A stretch of 64,000 bases of DNA from contig NC_039491.1 in the NCBI RefSeq assembly GCF_003590095.1, positions 1,178,001-1,242,000 of the forward strand, in the 5' to 3' direction. The notes below the pieces were generated by a model. The model ran no database searches. It was not told where the DNA came from and was given only the letters and a program-made list of their open reading frames with translations. The DNA is from Trichoplusia ni. Its lineage: Eukaryota > Arthropoda > Insecta > Lepidoptera > Noctuidae. The translations under genes were made by a program, and so were the position numbers. Within the stretch, counting starts at the first letter, position 1; the number at the start of each line of letters is the position of its first letter. This document shows positions 1 through 13,439 of this stretch, piece by piece.

Positions 1-2093
1 AAGGAGAGACCCCCAGGTCATTGTACCCAGTCATTTCCCATTAAAACTATCTTTAGAACTAAAGTTAATCAATCTAAATTCTACTGTCATTAAATTGTCT
101 TATCAAATTCAAATAAATTCTAGTTTAAACGAAAACTTCGATCATTTCTAATTTATAGCTGAATTTTAACTAGGAGTTTCAAACTTTATAGATATAAATC
201 ATTCTGTCTGTCAATGAGACTGAAAACAGTTAGCATTTTTAAATGAAAATCTATTTGTTTTTCGTACTTTTTTCACGGAAATTCAGTTTCCAAATAGTAA
301 GAACAGAAATAACATTGAAATCTCAGGAATGGCTTATTACTAAAATCTGTTCAATCTCCTATAATCTGTTTACTCTTCACTCAGTCATTAATTAATCGAA
401 TACTGTCAATTAAACTCTCACATTAATCGAATTACCTACCACTCTGCACAAGGATACTCTCATCATTAGATACATACGATAAGATAATGATTACCACTTA
501 ATGTGTGTGAAATTCCGAGACATTTTGAATGCGAAGAATTTTACTAATAACTGGAATAAAATATTTTATAATACAAAACTAACCAGTAGTTTCTTCTTCT
601 CTGTTAGACCCGATGATACTTAAATACTTCACCTCCTGGAAGGCAAGGAAGTCTCTCGTCGCCTCTTTAAGAACTGCATTAGAAAGCTTTGATCTATTAC
701 TTTCTTAATTATTCGAAAACGGTTTTATTAAGCGTATTCATTAGGATCGCCTGTCTTCATCTAGACTGACCATCGGGAGTCCTATATAAACAGCTGAACT
801 CTCTTGAGGCAAAGTGGCCTCTTTTCTACACAACTGCAAGAGTTTTCAAACTTAAAAAGAAAATAGAGTCATATGGTCCCTAAGGTATGAAGGACATAAA
901 TATTTCATGTTACATCGCTCTAAGAAATAAGACCACCAATTGTGGCACAATCTATATATTTATTGTAAAAAAAAGATGCTCTATGTATCATGCCAATAAA
1001 GTAGAATTAAGATTAGTGCACATTGATAGTACAAATGCTTGTTTGTATATGTGATTTGAATGTATGTGCAACTCCCCGCGATTTATGGATAAAAAGAATT
1101 TGGGGATGTTTTTTGTACACATTTGTAACTAAAATAAAATTATCCCAAAACACCATTTCAATGAATGCAAGACCGTCACGTGCAATCTTAAAACAAAGTC
1201 CATTTTCTGCAAATAAATTTCAAACAATTAAATATTGGACGTTCCATTAAATTTAATAAATTGCCGGATTCTAATTATGTGTACGGGCCAACTTGTAGTG
1301 ACAACTGCAAATAGTTGGCTAAAGCTCAAAATTAGTTGACTCGCCCCAGTAAATACCGTACTGACAACAAATATGGAGAGATATATGTTTTCCTCATTTA
1401 ACAAATAAATTAATGCTATTAACCCACTCGTAAGCACGTAAAAGCTACAGCAAATTATAAAATTTATACAATTTATTTCTGTTAACTCATTAAATTCGAA
1501 TGATACATTTATATTTAATTAGTGTGGCTAATTTAGGTAGAGCACTATTGAATGTTTAAACATAAAGCCTACCAAAATGCGCTATGCTTTTGGTTTTTAT
1601 CACAAGGTTCAGCTACTTTAATTCTAGGGCTTCTGAATGTAGATTAATCCGTTTTTTATATTTTAAAAAGAGTACACTAAAACATATCAATTTGTTGGAT
1701 CATAAATTAATAACAACATAAAAGCTTGACAGTTTTCGACCTAGTTTTGTCAGATGAAACGCCGTGGATATTAAAAAATATAACTATTGCTGAATCAAAT
1801 AACTCTTGTTTTACGTAGCGTGAGTTTCATTTGATAAACTCAACTTCAAGGAGAGCTAAGCCATCCATTGGATCTATCGATCAAACTAATAATGTCCTTA
1901 TTACCCGACAATTCTATACAGATTCTACTAAAAGCCACTTTAATCCACTTAAGCATAAAATTACTGTAGTCCCACGGGAAAGGTTAAGCATTCAGTGTCT
2001 TTAAGTCACCGACGACACAAATAGACCTGGTGCTCTTTGTAAACCATCGCATTTCATACGAACGACACGTCGCGATCACAATATACAACGGAA
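1..2093. other. 5' flank of the opsin locus, no gene seen
   Basis: This AT-rich stretch has only short ORFs on both strands that lack splice context, known motifs or coding-like composition. It presumably holds the promoter and 5' UTR of opsin exon 1A, but I could not single out a convincing TATA box or initiator. Confidence 0.5.
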
Positions 2094-2587
2094 ATGAAAT
2101 TAAATTCGGTTGTGGCATTACTTTGTGTGGCAATAATATGCTATAGCGATAGCAGAATAGAGAATGCGAAACTAAATAAAAAGTTCGAGAAAATTTGTTC
2201 GGAAGATGTCTTAAACATTATTTATTTAGAAACTGAAAAAGTCCAACAGATGCATTTGAATAGGATGAGCCGTTCTCCGAACGAAACGAGAGCAGAAACT
2301 GCATATAGGATAGCAGTACAACTCGAGTCAAACCTCACCAATTCTCCTAACACTTCGGCTGTGAACAAGCACGCTTTATTAGTTGAGAACTTCAAGCGAA
2401 TTTGGCCCGTATCACAATGGAGAGAGTACGGGTTTTTCTTTGACGACTATATAGATTTGATCAACGAACACTGGCTACAATTCCCGCCTCCGAGTGAATC
2501 GTTGCAGAAAACTTTGGGTGGCTTCTATATGTTGTTTACGACGCTCGGCTGTTGGGGCAATGTTATTGTTCTGCTCATGTATCTGAG
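2094..2587 (+). CDS. Rh7-like opsin, alternative first exon 1A
   Basis: This is the first coding exon (164 codons plus 2 nt) of an r-opsin. The start ATG is followed by a hydrophobic signal-peptide-like segment (residues 4-17). A polar ectodomain follows with three N-glycosylation sequons (N63, N80, N86). Then comes a block shared with exon 1B (WPVSxWRxYG, DDY, HWLQFPPP, residues 104-133) and TM1 (about 141-164, containing GNVIVLLMY). The reading frame stops three bases after a good donor, AG|GTAAGA. Joining to the acceptor at 30468 restores an Arg codon and runs straight into the CRTLRTPGN loop of exon 2, as expected for an opsin. Spliced to exons 2 and 3 it would give 550 residues. Opsin identity is strong. 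Use of this exon as an alternative promoter, rather than as a relic of a partial duplication, is inferred. Confidence 0.85.
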
Positions 2588-3778
2588 GTAAGAACTTCAT
2601 ATTTATGTGATTAAGATAACGGCAATACTTTTTGAAACTTTAAAATAAATGTACAATCTTAGACAGTGAGTTAAATATCGCGGATGGTACGTAACGTGTC
2701 TTATTCCGATTTTTGAACGAGATATCTTGGCTATAGTTAACAATGGTGAAGATGTCTGCCAATTACGCAATTGCCATAGATGATCTCAATTTACTTTTAT
2801 GAAGTCTACAAATACCATGCAATCCCCATGACGTAACCCTTACAAGTGCGTTTATTACACTTATATCGCCTATTAAAACTCTAGTGTACAATATGAAATA
2901 GATCTCGTTGTGAGTGGTCTAGTGTAGCTATAGTAGAATACGGACGTCATTCGTTAAGATGGGAAAAAAGACAGTATGTGTTAAATAATAACAAATTTTC
3001 TAAATATAAATTAATTCCTTTGACTATTTCGTTTCCAAATCAGGTATAAAATTCCCTTTAAAATATTGATCCGTGGCACTGTTTAACAGAGTTGCGATAT
3101 TAATATCGTTCAAATGATCAAACTCGGTCGATTGATTTTACCATCTAAAATTACAAAGAGCCGTTTTGACTGTCTAAAGAAACGAAATTGGTGCGAAGAG
3201 AAACGTCGAGAATTTCTTGATTAATATTCGTACCTACAAAGTAATTAAACTATGTTATATTTTTAATTACTTCCACTTGAAAAACAATTTAGATTAAATA
3301 CTTTATATTAATAACAAAGAAAGTGTTTCGTAAAATCTCTGAATACCTATTAAAAAATAATTGTTAATATTGCCCTATTTATGTAATAATATAAAAAGTC
3401 AAAGTTAATATAAATATCTTCGGAGAAAGCAATGTGAAATACATCCATGTCGAGACGTCGTTTGTGACAAGAAGTAATAAAACATGTGAGAGCTGAGTTT
3501 ACCCCACATTGACGTGTCTCTTTGCCAATTTCGTCCATCTAAATATAGCCGTAGGTACACAACATCTACTATTTTCGCTGGATACAGTACTCACAATATT
3601 TCCGTACTAAGAAAGTTCCGAGATTAGCTGTGCACAGTAAAAGTGCCGCATCCTTCGCACACATTTCTCTACTCTGTGGAGCACTAGCAACATTTTGTCT
3701 CGGAAACCATCGTGAGCGGTTGTGTCCTGTTAATTTATAGACTCCCGAAAACTGTTCCGCGAAACTTTAAGATTACTT
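2588..3778. other. interval between the two opsin first exons
   Basis: About 1.2 kb of AT-rich sequence with no copy of opsin exon 2 or 3 on either strand, so exon 1A has no private downstream exons here. The last 200 bases are presumably the promoter and 5' UTR of exon 1B. Nothing else is supported. Confidence 0.5.
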
Positions 3779-4362
3779 ATGTTTAATATTCTCATTTTAA
3801 CTCTGGTCGCGGTTTCGAATATAGTTTACTGTTTGAACGTGGAATCGGGGCCGGGAATAAGCAACAATGCATTCCTTGATGTGGAAAGTGTTAAAAATAA
3901 ACATAAAAGCAAATTATTGAGAGCAGTGGCGGTAAAATCGTTTAAGTGTCAACACGATTTCCTGTGGCGTTGTTTAGATAATTTAAAACAGTGGAAACGT
4001 AGACGGAGGTCCTCGGATTATTTTAGATCGGATTTTGACGACGAGGGTGATAAATTGAGAGTGACTGATGGGCTTGAATTGGAGACATATCAGAGTGAGG
4101 GGAGTTTAGATGTGAAGGCTACTGAGTTGAGTGGTACTGAGAGTTCGTTGGGTGTGATAGCTCGGTTTCTGGAGCGATGGCCAGTGAGCAAGTGGCGTCG
4201 GTACGGGTTGTTCTCGGACGACTACCTGCTGCTCATTAACCGGCACTGGCTGCAGTTCCCGCCGCCGGACGCGCGCGTGCAGTACACGTTTGGCAGCACG
4301 TATGTCCTCATCACCAGTGTCGGCATCTTCGGTAATGTCCTCGTCTTGCTCATGTATACAAG
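3779..4362 (+). CDS. Rh7-like opsin, alternative first exon 1B
   Basis: This is the second first-exon of the opsin (194 codons plus 2 nt), homologous to exon 1A. It has a signal-peptide-like start (residues 1-18) and a longer charged ectodomain with a basic run KRRRR at residues 73-77 that resembles a furin-type site. The shared block WPVSxWRxYG...DDY...HWLQFPPP lies at 134-163 and TM1 at about 171-194 (GNVLVLLMY). The donor AG|GTCAGT is at the homologous position and in the same phase as in 1A. Spliced to exons 2 and 3 it gives 580 residues. Its 3' half is markedly GC-richer than 1A and the surrounding intron. I chose the 3779 ATG because the signal-like segment follows at once. A long N-terminus fits Rh7-type opsins. 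The Rh7 assignment itself is less certain than 'opsin'. Confidence 0.88.
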
Positions 4363-5352
4363 GTCAGTTGTTATTCAAGTTTATATTGCTAGGTGAGGAT
4401 TTCTTTTGTTAATTATTTTTTACTAAAACTCAGCAAAGACTTAAAAGTGCGTGATCCATTGTATAAAACGATTCAAGTGTATACAATGAAATTAATGTTT
4501 CTTTCTTTTGTCTTGTTAGTAAGAACCTTTTACAAAGCGTTAAAACGCTTTTCGTTTAGATAAAATATTCTTAATTTTCTACTATTATCATCACAGTCTG
4601 TTTTGAAAATCCTCGTAGATTGCTTATTGAAAATAAAAATTGTGAAATAAATTGTTTTTGGATTTAGGTCTTGGAAATTAAATTACTCTCCACATATGTA
4701 TATGTACGTAATTAATGTTAGAAAATGTTTTTCAATAAATAAATACTACTAAGTTCAAATAACAAGACAAATAAAATTTAGAAATGCAAATCTTATATAT
4801 AAAAATCTTATCCGAAACAAGTAACAATAGAAAATAATCACAAAACACAACGTATTGTATCCTAACAACTTATAAGTCAAAACTCAAAAGGTACATCCCA
4901 AAGGAGGAGAAAAGGGCAATATTATACACATAAATATATTTTGGAACAAGGTCCTTCATAAGAATACATTTTCAACGTCCATTGTATTTTCAACTTCACC
5001 TATTTTATTTATAAAACTTCTCAAAACACAAATGGGTTTAGAACAAAGTTTTTTCTTACGTTCAGCAGCTGTTAGTGTCACGTAACTCACGTTCAGACTT
5101 CGTTAAACTGGTTTATTTGCTTATTTAATACTTTCGCAGAATACTATAATGATGTCGATACTATGTGTCGTTTTTTAATGTTAATATTTATTGAGATTGA
5201 TATTTTTCTCTGAAATCGAACGCTGTCAAGGCGATTATTAGGACTCTTAACAAAAGAATACGTAATCACTACGTAATCGTGTCACGTTCTACTTAATTGA
5301 ACTCCTCCGAAATGGCTCAACCGATTGTCGTTAAATTTTGTGTACTTATTGA

Positions 5353-5718
5353 GGAGCTCGTGGCTGTGCTATAACCGCATAAGTGATTCGATCACAGGTC
5401 AAGCTATGCTTGACGCAGTTGGTCCGTAGATGGGTGACCATCTTTGTCATAGCGAGTTCCTCCGTGTTTCGGAAGGCACATTAAATTGTGGGTCCCGGCT
5501 GTTATTCCTACATCTTTGACAGTCGTTACAGGTAGTCAGAAGCTTGAAAAAGTCTGACAGGACAGCCTAACCAAGGGGTGTCGTGTTGCCCAGGTAACTG
5601 GGTTGAGGAGGTCAGATAGGCAGTCGCTCCTTGTAAAACACACGTACTCAGCTGAAACCGGTTGGACTGGTAGCCGACCCCAACATAGTTGGGAAAAGGC
5701 TAGGCCGATGATGATGAT
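5353..5718 (+). repeat. 5S rRNA-like SINE, near-complete copy
   Basis: A roughly 365-bp element begins GCTCGTGGCT and ends GGCTAGGCCGATGATGATGA. Its head contains CAAGCTATGCTTGACGCAG and GATGGGTGACC, which resemble the internal promoter of 5S rRNA genes. A second copy at 30745-31106 is nearly identical over the full length and a 5' fragment lies at 21091. The 5S origin is inferred from those short matches. Confidence 0.7.
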
Positions 5719-7839
5719 ATTGGGTAGGCCTAAGGATTGGACAACATCAATTTTTCATAACACTGGGCTTTTTTAATGGTATGTAATGTTTTTTCTTCAC
5801 TAGTTATTCCCAAGAAATAATTTTATAGCAAAACAATGATCACAAACAGTTGATCATTAAACAAAAAATAAATAGTTTCTTCGTTAAACATCGCTAGCCC
5901 AAAAACAATTACCATCATTAGGACGATTGTTGTTTAGACCGACCTATCACTCTGTTGAAATCGAACTTTGTTTTCCAAAAGATAAAAACTTTTTCACAAT
6001 GCTTGATTCGCAAACAGCCCCGCAGTAACGAATCCAAATCACATAATGTCCAATTTGCCCGACTCTACTCTACAGACTTTGTTACAGAAAACATTTTCCA
6101 TTTCGCCCCGTTTCCTTACAAATTTTATTTTCTTATTAATGTTGTAAATAAGATTAGTAAATCTTTTGAATGTTATTCTTAGTAACTGCTTAGAATAATT
6201 AGTCTAATTTGGACGAATTAAGTTGAATTTTATTTTATTTAAATGAGGTCATCTTTTGCTCATGATTAAAAGCTTTTGAAAGCTGTGATATTAAGAATAT
6301 AAATGGCATCTTAAAGAAACGTCAAAAGGAATAAAATATTAATTGGAACTCATAAAACATTTCCAGATAGGGACATGTGGCAGTCTTTTCTTGAGATAAA
6401 TTGTGTGATATGACATGTCAGCAGAATGTGTTGTAGAAAAATATGAGTAGAGAAAATGTAATAGAAACCACAATTAATGGGTAACAACACCTGCTTATAA
6501 ATGTCTCATTGCTGGGAAAATTACAAATGTCTTATCTTATTTTTTCTATGCAAACTCATAAATGCGAGTTGGACATGTGGATGTGACACTTAATGTTCCT
6601 TACAAATATGTAGGTAACAGATAAACCAATCGTTCAATGTTTATTTGACGCTCACCAACGCTTTTATGACTGCAACAACTGTTGCTTACTAATATTACTT
6701 GTTCTAATAGCGAGCGAAAAGGAAAACATCATATGTCTTCAGGTTCAACTGTCTACCTATCACGATTTATGAGATATTACCTGGTGACTCACGAATAGAC
6801 AGGCAACGAACCCTTAGTAATAAGGTTTCATTGTTACGTTTAAGTTCAACAATTTCCATAATCATTCTGACGAATGACATACTATGATGATAACGATCAA
6901 CGTAACATATAAACTCAATGATTTGAACTACTTTGCAAATATGAACAAGATATCTCATCTTGCTTTGTTATAAAATCTAGAAATCTAGATTCAGCAGAAA
7001 CTAGGTTCTCAGTCGTGTTTTTCACTATATTTTTTGCCTGAAGTGGTCTACAGTGGCTTTGCTTCGGGCGTGTTTCCTACTTCACTAGACAAGTGACACG
7101 ACTAAAGTAGCCTGGAGCTGAATGCATTTTACAGCGTAAAAGAAATAATACCGTCCAGAACTAAAGAGAGTGCTTCAACAATTTTCATATAATTCAATAG
7201 CGACATCCTTTTATAAAACGTCGTTGTCGTAGATGTAAATGAAATAAGAGACGTCCTTTTCTAAACGAGTTCTAAAAATGAGTTTCTATTCCCTCCGTAT
7301 TATTAAGGTTTCGTACCCAAAAGGGTGAACACAGAACCCTGTGACTGAGACTGGGAAGTTATTTATTACAGGTGTTGTTTATCTATAGGCAATATAACAA
7401 CAAAAACTAATTAAAAATCGAGGTTAAGCAAACTTTGGTGCGGACATAAATTTGACCATTTTCTTATATTTTTGTGTATCTTTATCCTACTCGTTCGGAA
7501 GCCATAGTACCGCAAGTTTAATTATTAATTCGAACATTAGATAGTAGAATTCCCTGTATCCCAACTACTTCCGATACATAATTTTTTACCAAATAAAAAT
7601 CAGACCACCCTTAAATAAAAACGACTTGTTCGTATTATCATATTTTATATACAAATAGATAAGGCAGCGCTTTTCTTTTATCGCGTTGTTCGTAACGTTT
7701 CTGACGTAATAATTTCTGTAATGATTCTATAAGCTACTACTGGCACCCCGTCGGAGAATTGTCATTTCTTATGTAATTAATTTTTATTTTCTTTAACAAA
7801 AATGACTCAAGCTCTTAAGAATTTAATTCTGTACCAAAT

Positions 7840-7925
7840 GTTTGTGAAAGACGCCCAGACTCAGGACATGCAGTCGTGGATCACACAAATGCTCGCACAG
7901 GGTTCGAACCCGTGACTAGTCCCGC
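7840..7925 (-). repeat. tRNA-like SINE fragment
   Basis: Contains GGGTTCGAACCCGTG, a tRNA B-box-like core, next to GTGATCCACG-type SINE sequence read on the minus strand. Related fragments lie at 34497, 35886, 40205 and 43285. It does not fold into an obvious intact tRNA. Confidence 0.5.
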
Positions 7926-10235
7926 AGAGGATACAGCAGCCCCTTGTTGTTTTAATATGTTACATTGACTAACAATGTCAAAAACTATACAAAAATATTA
8001 ATTCTCAATTATTTAAACGTAAAGTCACGTAATCTAAAAAACAAATGCAAAATACGCATTTTTTTTCTGCAAAACTTATCTTTATGGAAATAAGAATAAA
8101 ATACAGAAATTAATCTACCCTCTCCCTGTACCCTGTCACCTCAATATTGTCAAAATAAACCTTTATGATAATCGCACATTCAACATATATTATTTACGGT
8201 GGTTTCATATGTGACTCTGACCTTATTCTCTGAGTTATTTTACGAGGCAATTAAACAAAAGGTCGTTTACATAACTTTAAATACCTAAGGGAAGCTGTTT
8301 TGTCAGCATAAAAGTTATTTTTCCTCGTCTTTGTGATCACTTTGTCAGCGAGTCAAATTGTCTAATGGTACACATACATACATATATTATTATTAATAAA
8401 ATAATCTTTGCCCAACGAAGTTACTTAATAATCAAATTTATTACAACTGTAATTAGTTCCTAATTACCATGCAAGATTTTACCAAATATAACACACATAC
8501 GAAGTGGAAAAAAAGCTTTTGTTATAATTATTTTAACAATAAAAATATACAACCGACTTCAAACGAACTGCTGTTGTACCAAACGAAAGCTATTTAGCTT
8601 GAAATAAAAACAAGAATTTAAAAATCGGTTCATCCAGTCAAAGGTTGTGAGGAAACAAATATAAAAATACAACAAAATACCCATTTTTCTGAACAATAAA
8701 ATAGATTAAGTGCTTTAAAGTTCAGAAGTGGGCGTTTGTGGCGTAACTGCGTGACAATAGTTGTAGCTAACAGTTACATCGAAAAACTCCCACTCACTAC
8801 CCATCTTAATAGTTTCAACGTTTCAAACGGTTCAATAATGACGTTTTTGTAACTAAAAAATCTTCCCATGAAGCCGCGTTTATCATAACTCATACACAAT
8901 CTCAGTAACATTACCAGCCAGTCTTCCGGTAACCAAAAAGTTTCAACCAGTTTTCTTTTCATTTCAAATTTTAATTAAAACTCCTTCGTTTGAAATTGAG
9001 GTCCGTATCCAGATTTTGCTAGTTAAAAAGAAAACAAAGACGGGAGTAAAGTTAGGGTATAAAGAGGATCTAACAAAGGCTGGCAAAAGGCTTTACGTAT
9101 GTTGGACTGTACCTAATAATCTCCTTTCTTCTGTCTAAAATAGACTGTATTGTCAGATATGTCGGTATAAAATGGAATGAGCCGTAATATAGAGCAGTAA
9201 TTTAAACCTTTATGATGGTTAAAATACTCAGGATTTTACCTGTTTTCATGGAACAAATATTCACGTTTCAAAAGCTCTTTTACACAAAACCTTTTGAATT
9301 AAAATACTACGACACTGCTCGAAATTGAATATTGTACAACATTTCTAGCAAAAACCTGTGAATTCGGCAAAATACAGGATTATTCACACTGTATTATAAA
9401 ATTATTATCAACGAGTCGAAAATGATTTGGGAAGCCAAATATTTTCGTTTGAAATGATCAATTGTTTTCTTGGAAAAAATGCTTAGTTTCTTGTCAGTAA
9501 AAACAGTCAAACTATGCCAAAATACGATGTGTAAACAATACCTGTCTATAAATATTCCCTTTTTGGGCAATGTTCTCGTCCCGTTGATAAGGCATTATTC
9601 GTCACACTTACTCACTTGTGGGTCGACATTTACCGATTGCAATAAATAGAAATCATCCCTTACCTATCCAAAGCACACAGAGTTCCAGTCAAATCTAGAA
9701 GTGTAAGACGCAACTCGAAGGAGGCCTATATCCAGCAGAGCAATGCGATAGAGTTGATGATTTGAAAAGCCTCTATGGGAAAGAATAATAAATTGGTTCG
9801 AATCTATAAATATTTGCTAACCAATCTGATGCATAGAACCTCTAGGCCAAGGGCATTATTAAAATTAGAAGTTATCAAAAACACATTTTACGTATCTCAA
9901 TTTTCGTAGTGTTATAACATCTGAATAATCAAGCAAACATAAACTAAGTATTATTTAGATAACTCAATCTTCATTGAAATATTAAATTTATAATTTCCAT
10001 GAGATGAAAGCCGTTTAATATTACTACATATTTAACTAGTTGTTCCCGCGACTTCGGCCGCATTTTTAGACAAAATATATAAATCGCATAAGTCTACACT
10101 ACGCTAATCGCAGAAATTGATAAGCGCGAACAGATGACAAAGGGTCAAAATCTCAAAATTTTTGAATATATACGGATTTTTTAATTTTTAGCGAACGGAT
10201 TTTTTCTTCTATTTTAAATTAAATATTTATCTCTA

Positions 10236-10305
10236 CTAATATTATAAATGCGAAAGTAACTCTGTCTGTCTGTCTGAATCCCTGGAAACCACTGGACTGA
10301 AAAGC
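10236..10305 (+). repeat. fragment of interspersed TAATATTATAAA family
   Basis: Short stretch reading CTAATATTATAAATGCGAAAG followed by CTGTCTGTCTG. The same phrase marks copies at 16590, 30045, 38730, 41110, 51888 and about 61610. Confidence 0.5.
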
Positions 10306-13300
10306 TAGTTCTATATAGATTAGATTAGAATATTCTTTATTGTACACCATGGAATTACAGCAAATATAAATATATAAAACAAATCGTTTATGTGAGGTAG
10401 GTATAAATGGAGGGTTTCTGTTTGGCGCCCAACAAAATATGTCATGAAAACCTTTGCTATAGCATCAACAGAAAGAAATCATCTGTAACAATTACAAAGT
10501 TCTGGCTATAACGGTTCATGAGCTATAGCTTAGTCACAGTCAAAGGGACTGACTGATAGACAGCGGTGCCTTAGTAATTTTAGGTTTACCTTTTTTAAAA
10601 GTGCGACACAGAAAGCGTGTGTTGCTTTTTTTTTACTTTACAGCTAGTAGATATATATATTTATAGAGAATAATTGATACTATCAAATGAAAACCAAATA
10701 ACTCTTTAGATATATAAAGACGTATACAATGTATTACGCGTGTATTATTAAGCGTCATCCTTTGTATGATAATTACTCAGCTATTATGAATCAAAAACAC
10801 AAAATTATTCTGTTAATTGTTAATTATTTATTTGAATATTCTATTAATGATATCATAGTAAATAAATCAATTGAGTTCTTATCTATATGCAAATTTGAAT
10901 TTAACAAAAAAGCCAATTTCAAAACTCTTTTAAAAATAATAGTTGACAGTCTCAGAGAGAGTAATAAATAAATATTTTGTTTAACAGCAGAAGATTAATG
11001 AGCTACCGTTTTTGCTTTTCAGCTAAAAGCTATAGCTTAACAAATTAATAGAAAAGAATCTATCACAGGTGTAAAAAAATGTCTTCGGCCGCTTATGCCT
11101 GTCCTTTTACAGAGTAGGGGTGGATTGCCCCTGGTAGATATCTCATCACATTTTAGATGAAAGTTTTCAACAAGACCTTTGCATGTTGGACCTACGTTCC
11201 CTGTGAACGCCTTTTAAAAAAGACCGGGTCTTTCTATAATATTATCCCGTAGAAATAATGAGATACAAATAATAAATAATTGTAGTGATTTCAGTAAATT
11301 TGTGGAAAAGGGATGCCAATCTACACCGTGTAGAGCGCTGTCACTCTTTTATAACTGCAATAATATTACTTAAGTGCATGATAATGATAGTGCACCTCCT
11401 TGCCTTTCCAGGCACTTTCAAAAGCAAACATTAATAGCTCCTGTTACAAGACTCCACAATTATATTCTAAAAACAAACACCAACGTCTTCAAGTAACCTC
11501 AAATGAATAATCACTTGAAGTTACGAATAGAGGTAACTATATAAGTCCATATACATATAACTATTAAAGCTGTATAGCTTTGAATATTCCCATTGCAACT
11601 GTGAGATGAATACTAATTGGCCGTATTTACAGTCTAATGAAAGCAAGATACACTGCACGGTGCTTTGAGTGGTTGTACAAGCAATTCAGTTCATGTTTTA
11701 CGTCATTGCCCTTTTCTGCAGTTGGATTTCTCTTTTGAAAAGTAATTTTAGGGTGAGGCTACGCTGTCTGATCGTCTTTTGATAAACTGTGTCTCATGAA
11801 ACGTGCCAGAGCTTTAATTTGCTAATCCTAATCTTGGTTGTTTAGGTGATTAGATTGTTAATTATTATTTTTCTACCTTCATGCTATTATTACTTCTTTT
11901 CTCCACCGACTTTCATCCTATTGAAGGACGCAACAGTTTATCCACGCGTATTTATCAGGATTGCCCGACTAGTTTCGTTCTCACGCACTGTGAATGATCT
12001 TCACGAAAGATACTATAAAAAAATCTAAAATCCTTATGTTTTTAAATATCACTCCATTCAAATTTTATCAATATCGGCTCAGCCGTTCTTATAGTTGTAA
12101 ATTGCATTGTAATCGGGTTTGAAGTTACCCTAAAAATTTCAGCCTAGCATATCAGGAAATGTCTAAAAGTTGAATTGCAAAAATCCAACGAAACGACAAA
12201 CAAACAAGAAAAGTGTGTGTATTAAAACCCGGGAAAATACGTACATCTTACTCTATAAACTTCAATTTACTTACACTTTTCATACAATACGACTACTTTA
12301 ATACAAATTCAAATCGAAGCGAACTCCTAAATGGATACAAGATGAACAATAAAACACGATCAAATCTAAAAGTTTAATAAGATAGAACGGAATAATTGGG
12401 TTTAGACTCTGAATCGGTTCTTTGCCTTACTCCCAGGCGCATTAGTTAATAGTTATCGGCAATTCAGTAGTTAAACTTTGCAAGTAAGACGGTAACTGCG
12501 TTTTCGTTTGTGTAATCGCGACAAAGGATCTACATTTTGAAAGCATTTATTTTATTTAACTGCTATTGTAATGAGGTAATTGACTTTTTATCAGTGAATG
12601 GTAGAAGTTATTGGGGTTTTGTTTAAGTACCTAATGTGATGAACGATAATTTTTTTTTAAATAAATTATCACTATGAAAAATAAGTTTTTTAGGCTATTC
12701 CAGTGCAAAAAATTATCAAAATACATTCAGCAGTTTTAGCGTGAAAGAGGAAACATTCAAACATCCTCTAAATTTCCGCGTTCTAAATATTGGCAGCATA
12801 CAAAACATCTTCTTTATAAAAACGTTACACGTGTCACAAATGTCTAAATATATTTTTATTCCAGCCAGTAAGAAATCCACACAATTCATATAAAAAAAAA
12901 ACGTGCATTACCAAAATTAAAAACATAACATTCGAATTGTCGTTTGAGCTCAACGGGGAGCATTTATTAATAAAACGAGATTCAGAACATCCTTCAGATT
13001 AATATTTCCGTAACATCCAGTACAAAAGTCGTATAAAACATTTTACAATGTTCCAATTCGTATCTCTAACGCTGATCCTTTCGGTTTCCATTTCAAGGAA
13101 CATGAATTGGTAATGTACGTTCTTTTCTTCCTTTATGAAGTAGATAAGATACCTTTAGTGCGTTCAGAACGGGCTCGTGAATGTGCCTTGTATGAAAATG
13201 TATTGGTTTGAATACCGTTGAGATTAAGATTGGTTTCGTCGGAGTGTTTTTGTTACCAACATGGCCCGAGAAAAACGTCTATAAATATCCCATTGCTGGT

Positions 13301-13439
13301 GAAACTAAATCTTGCAATATAAAGAAGGAATGATCTTTGATCAAGGATTTTATTTCTAAAGGCTCGCCAAGCCGTAACGTAGTTTTCAAAATAAGCTTTT
13401 TAATTAAAATACCCGAAAGACAATTAAAAATAAACTAAA

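Noticed and set aside
10729..10971. 80-codon ORF
   Set aside because: Very AT-rich, without motifs, leader or splice context; expected by chance in this composition.
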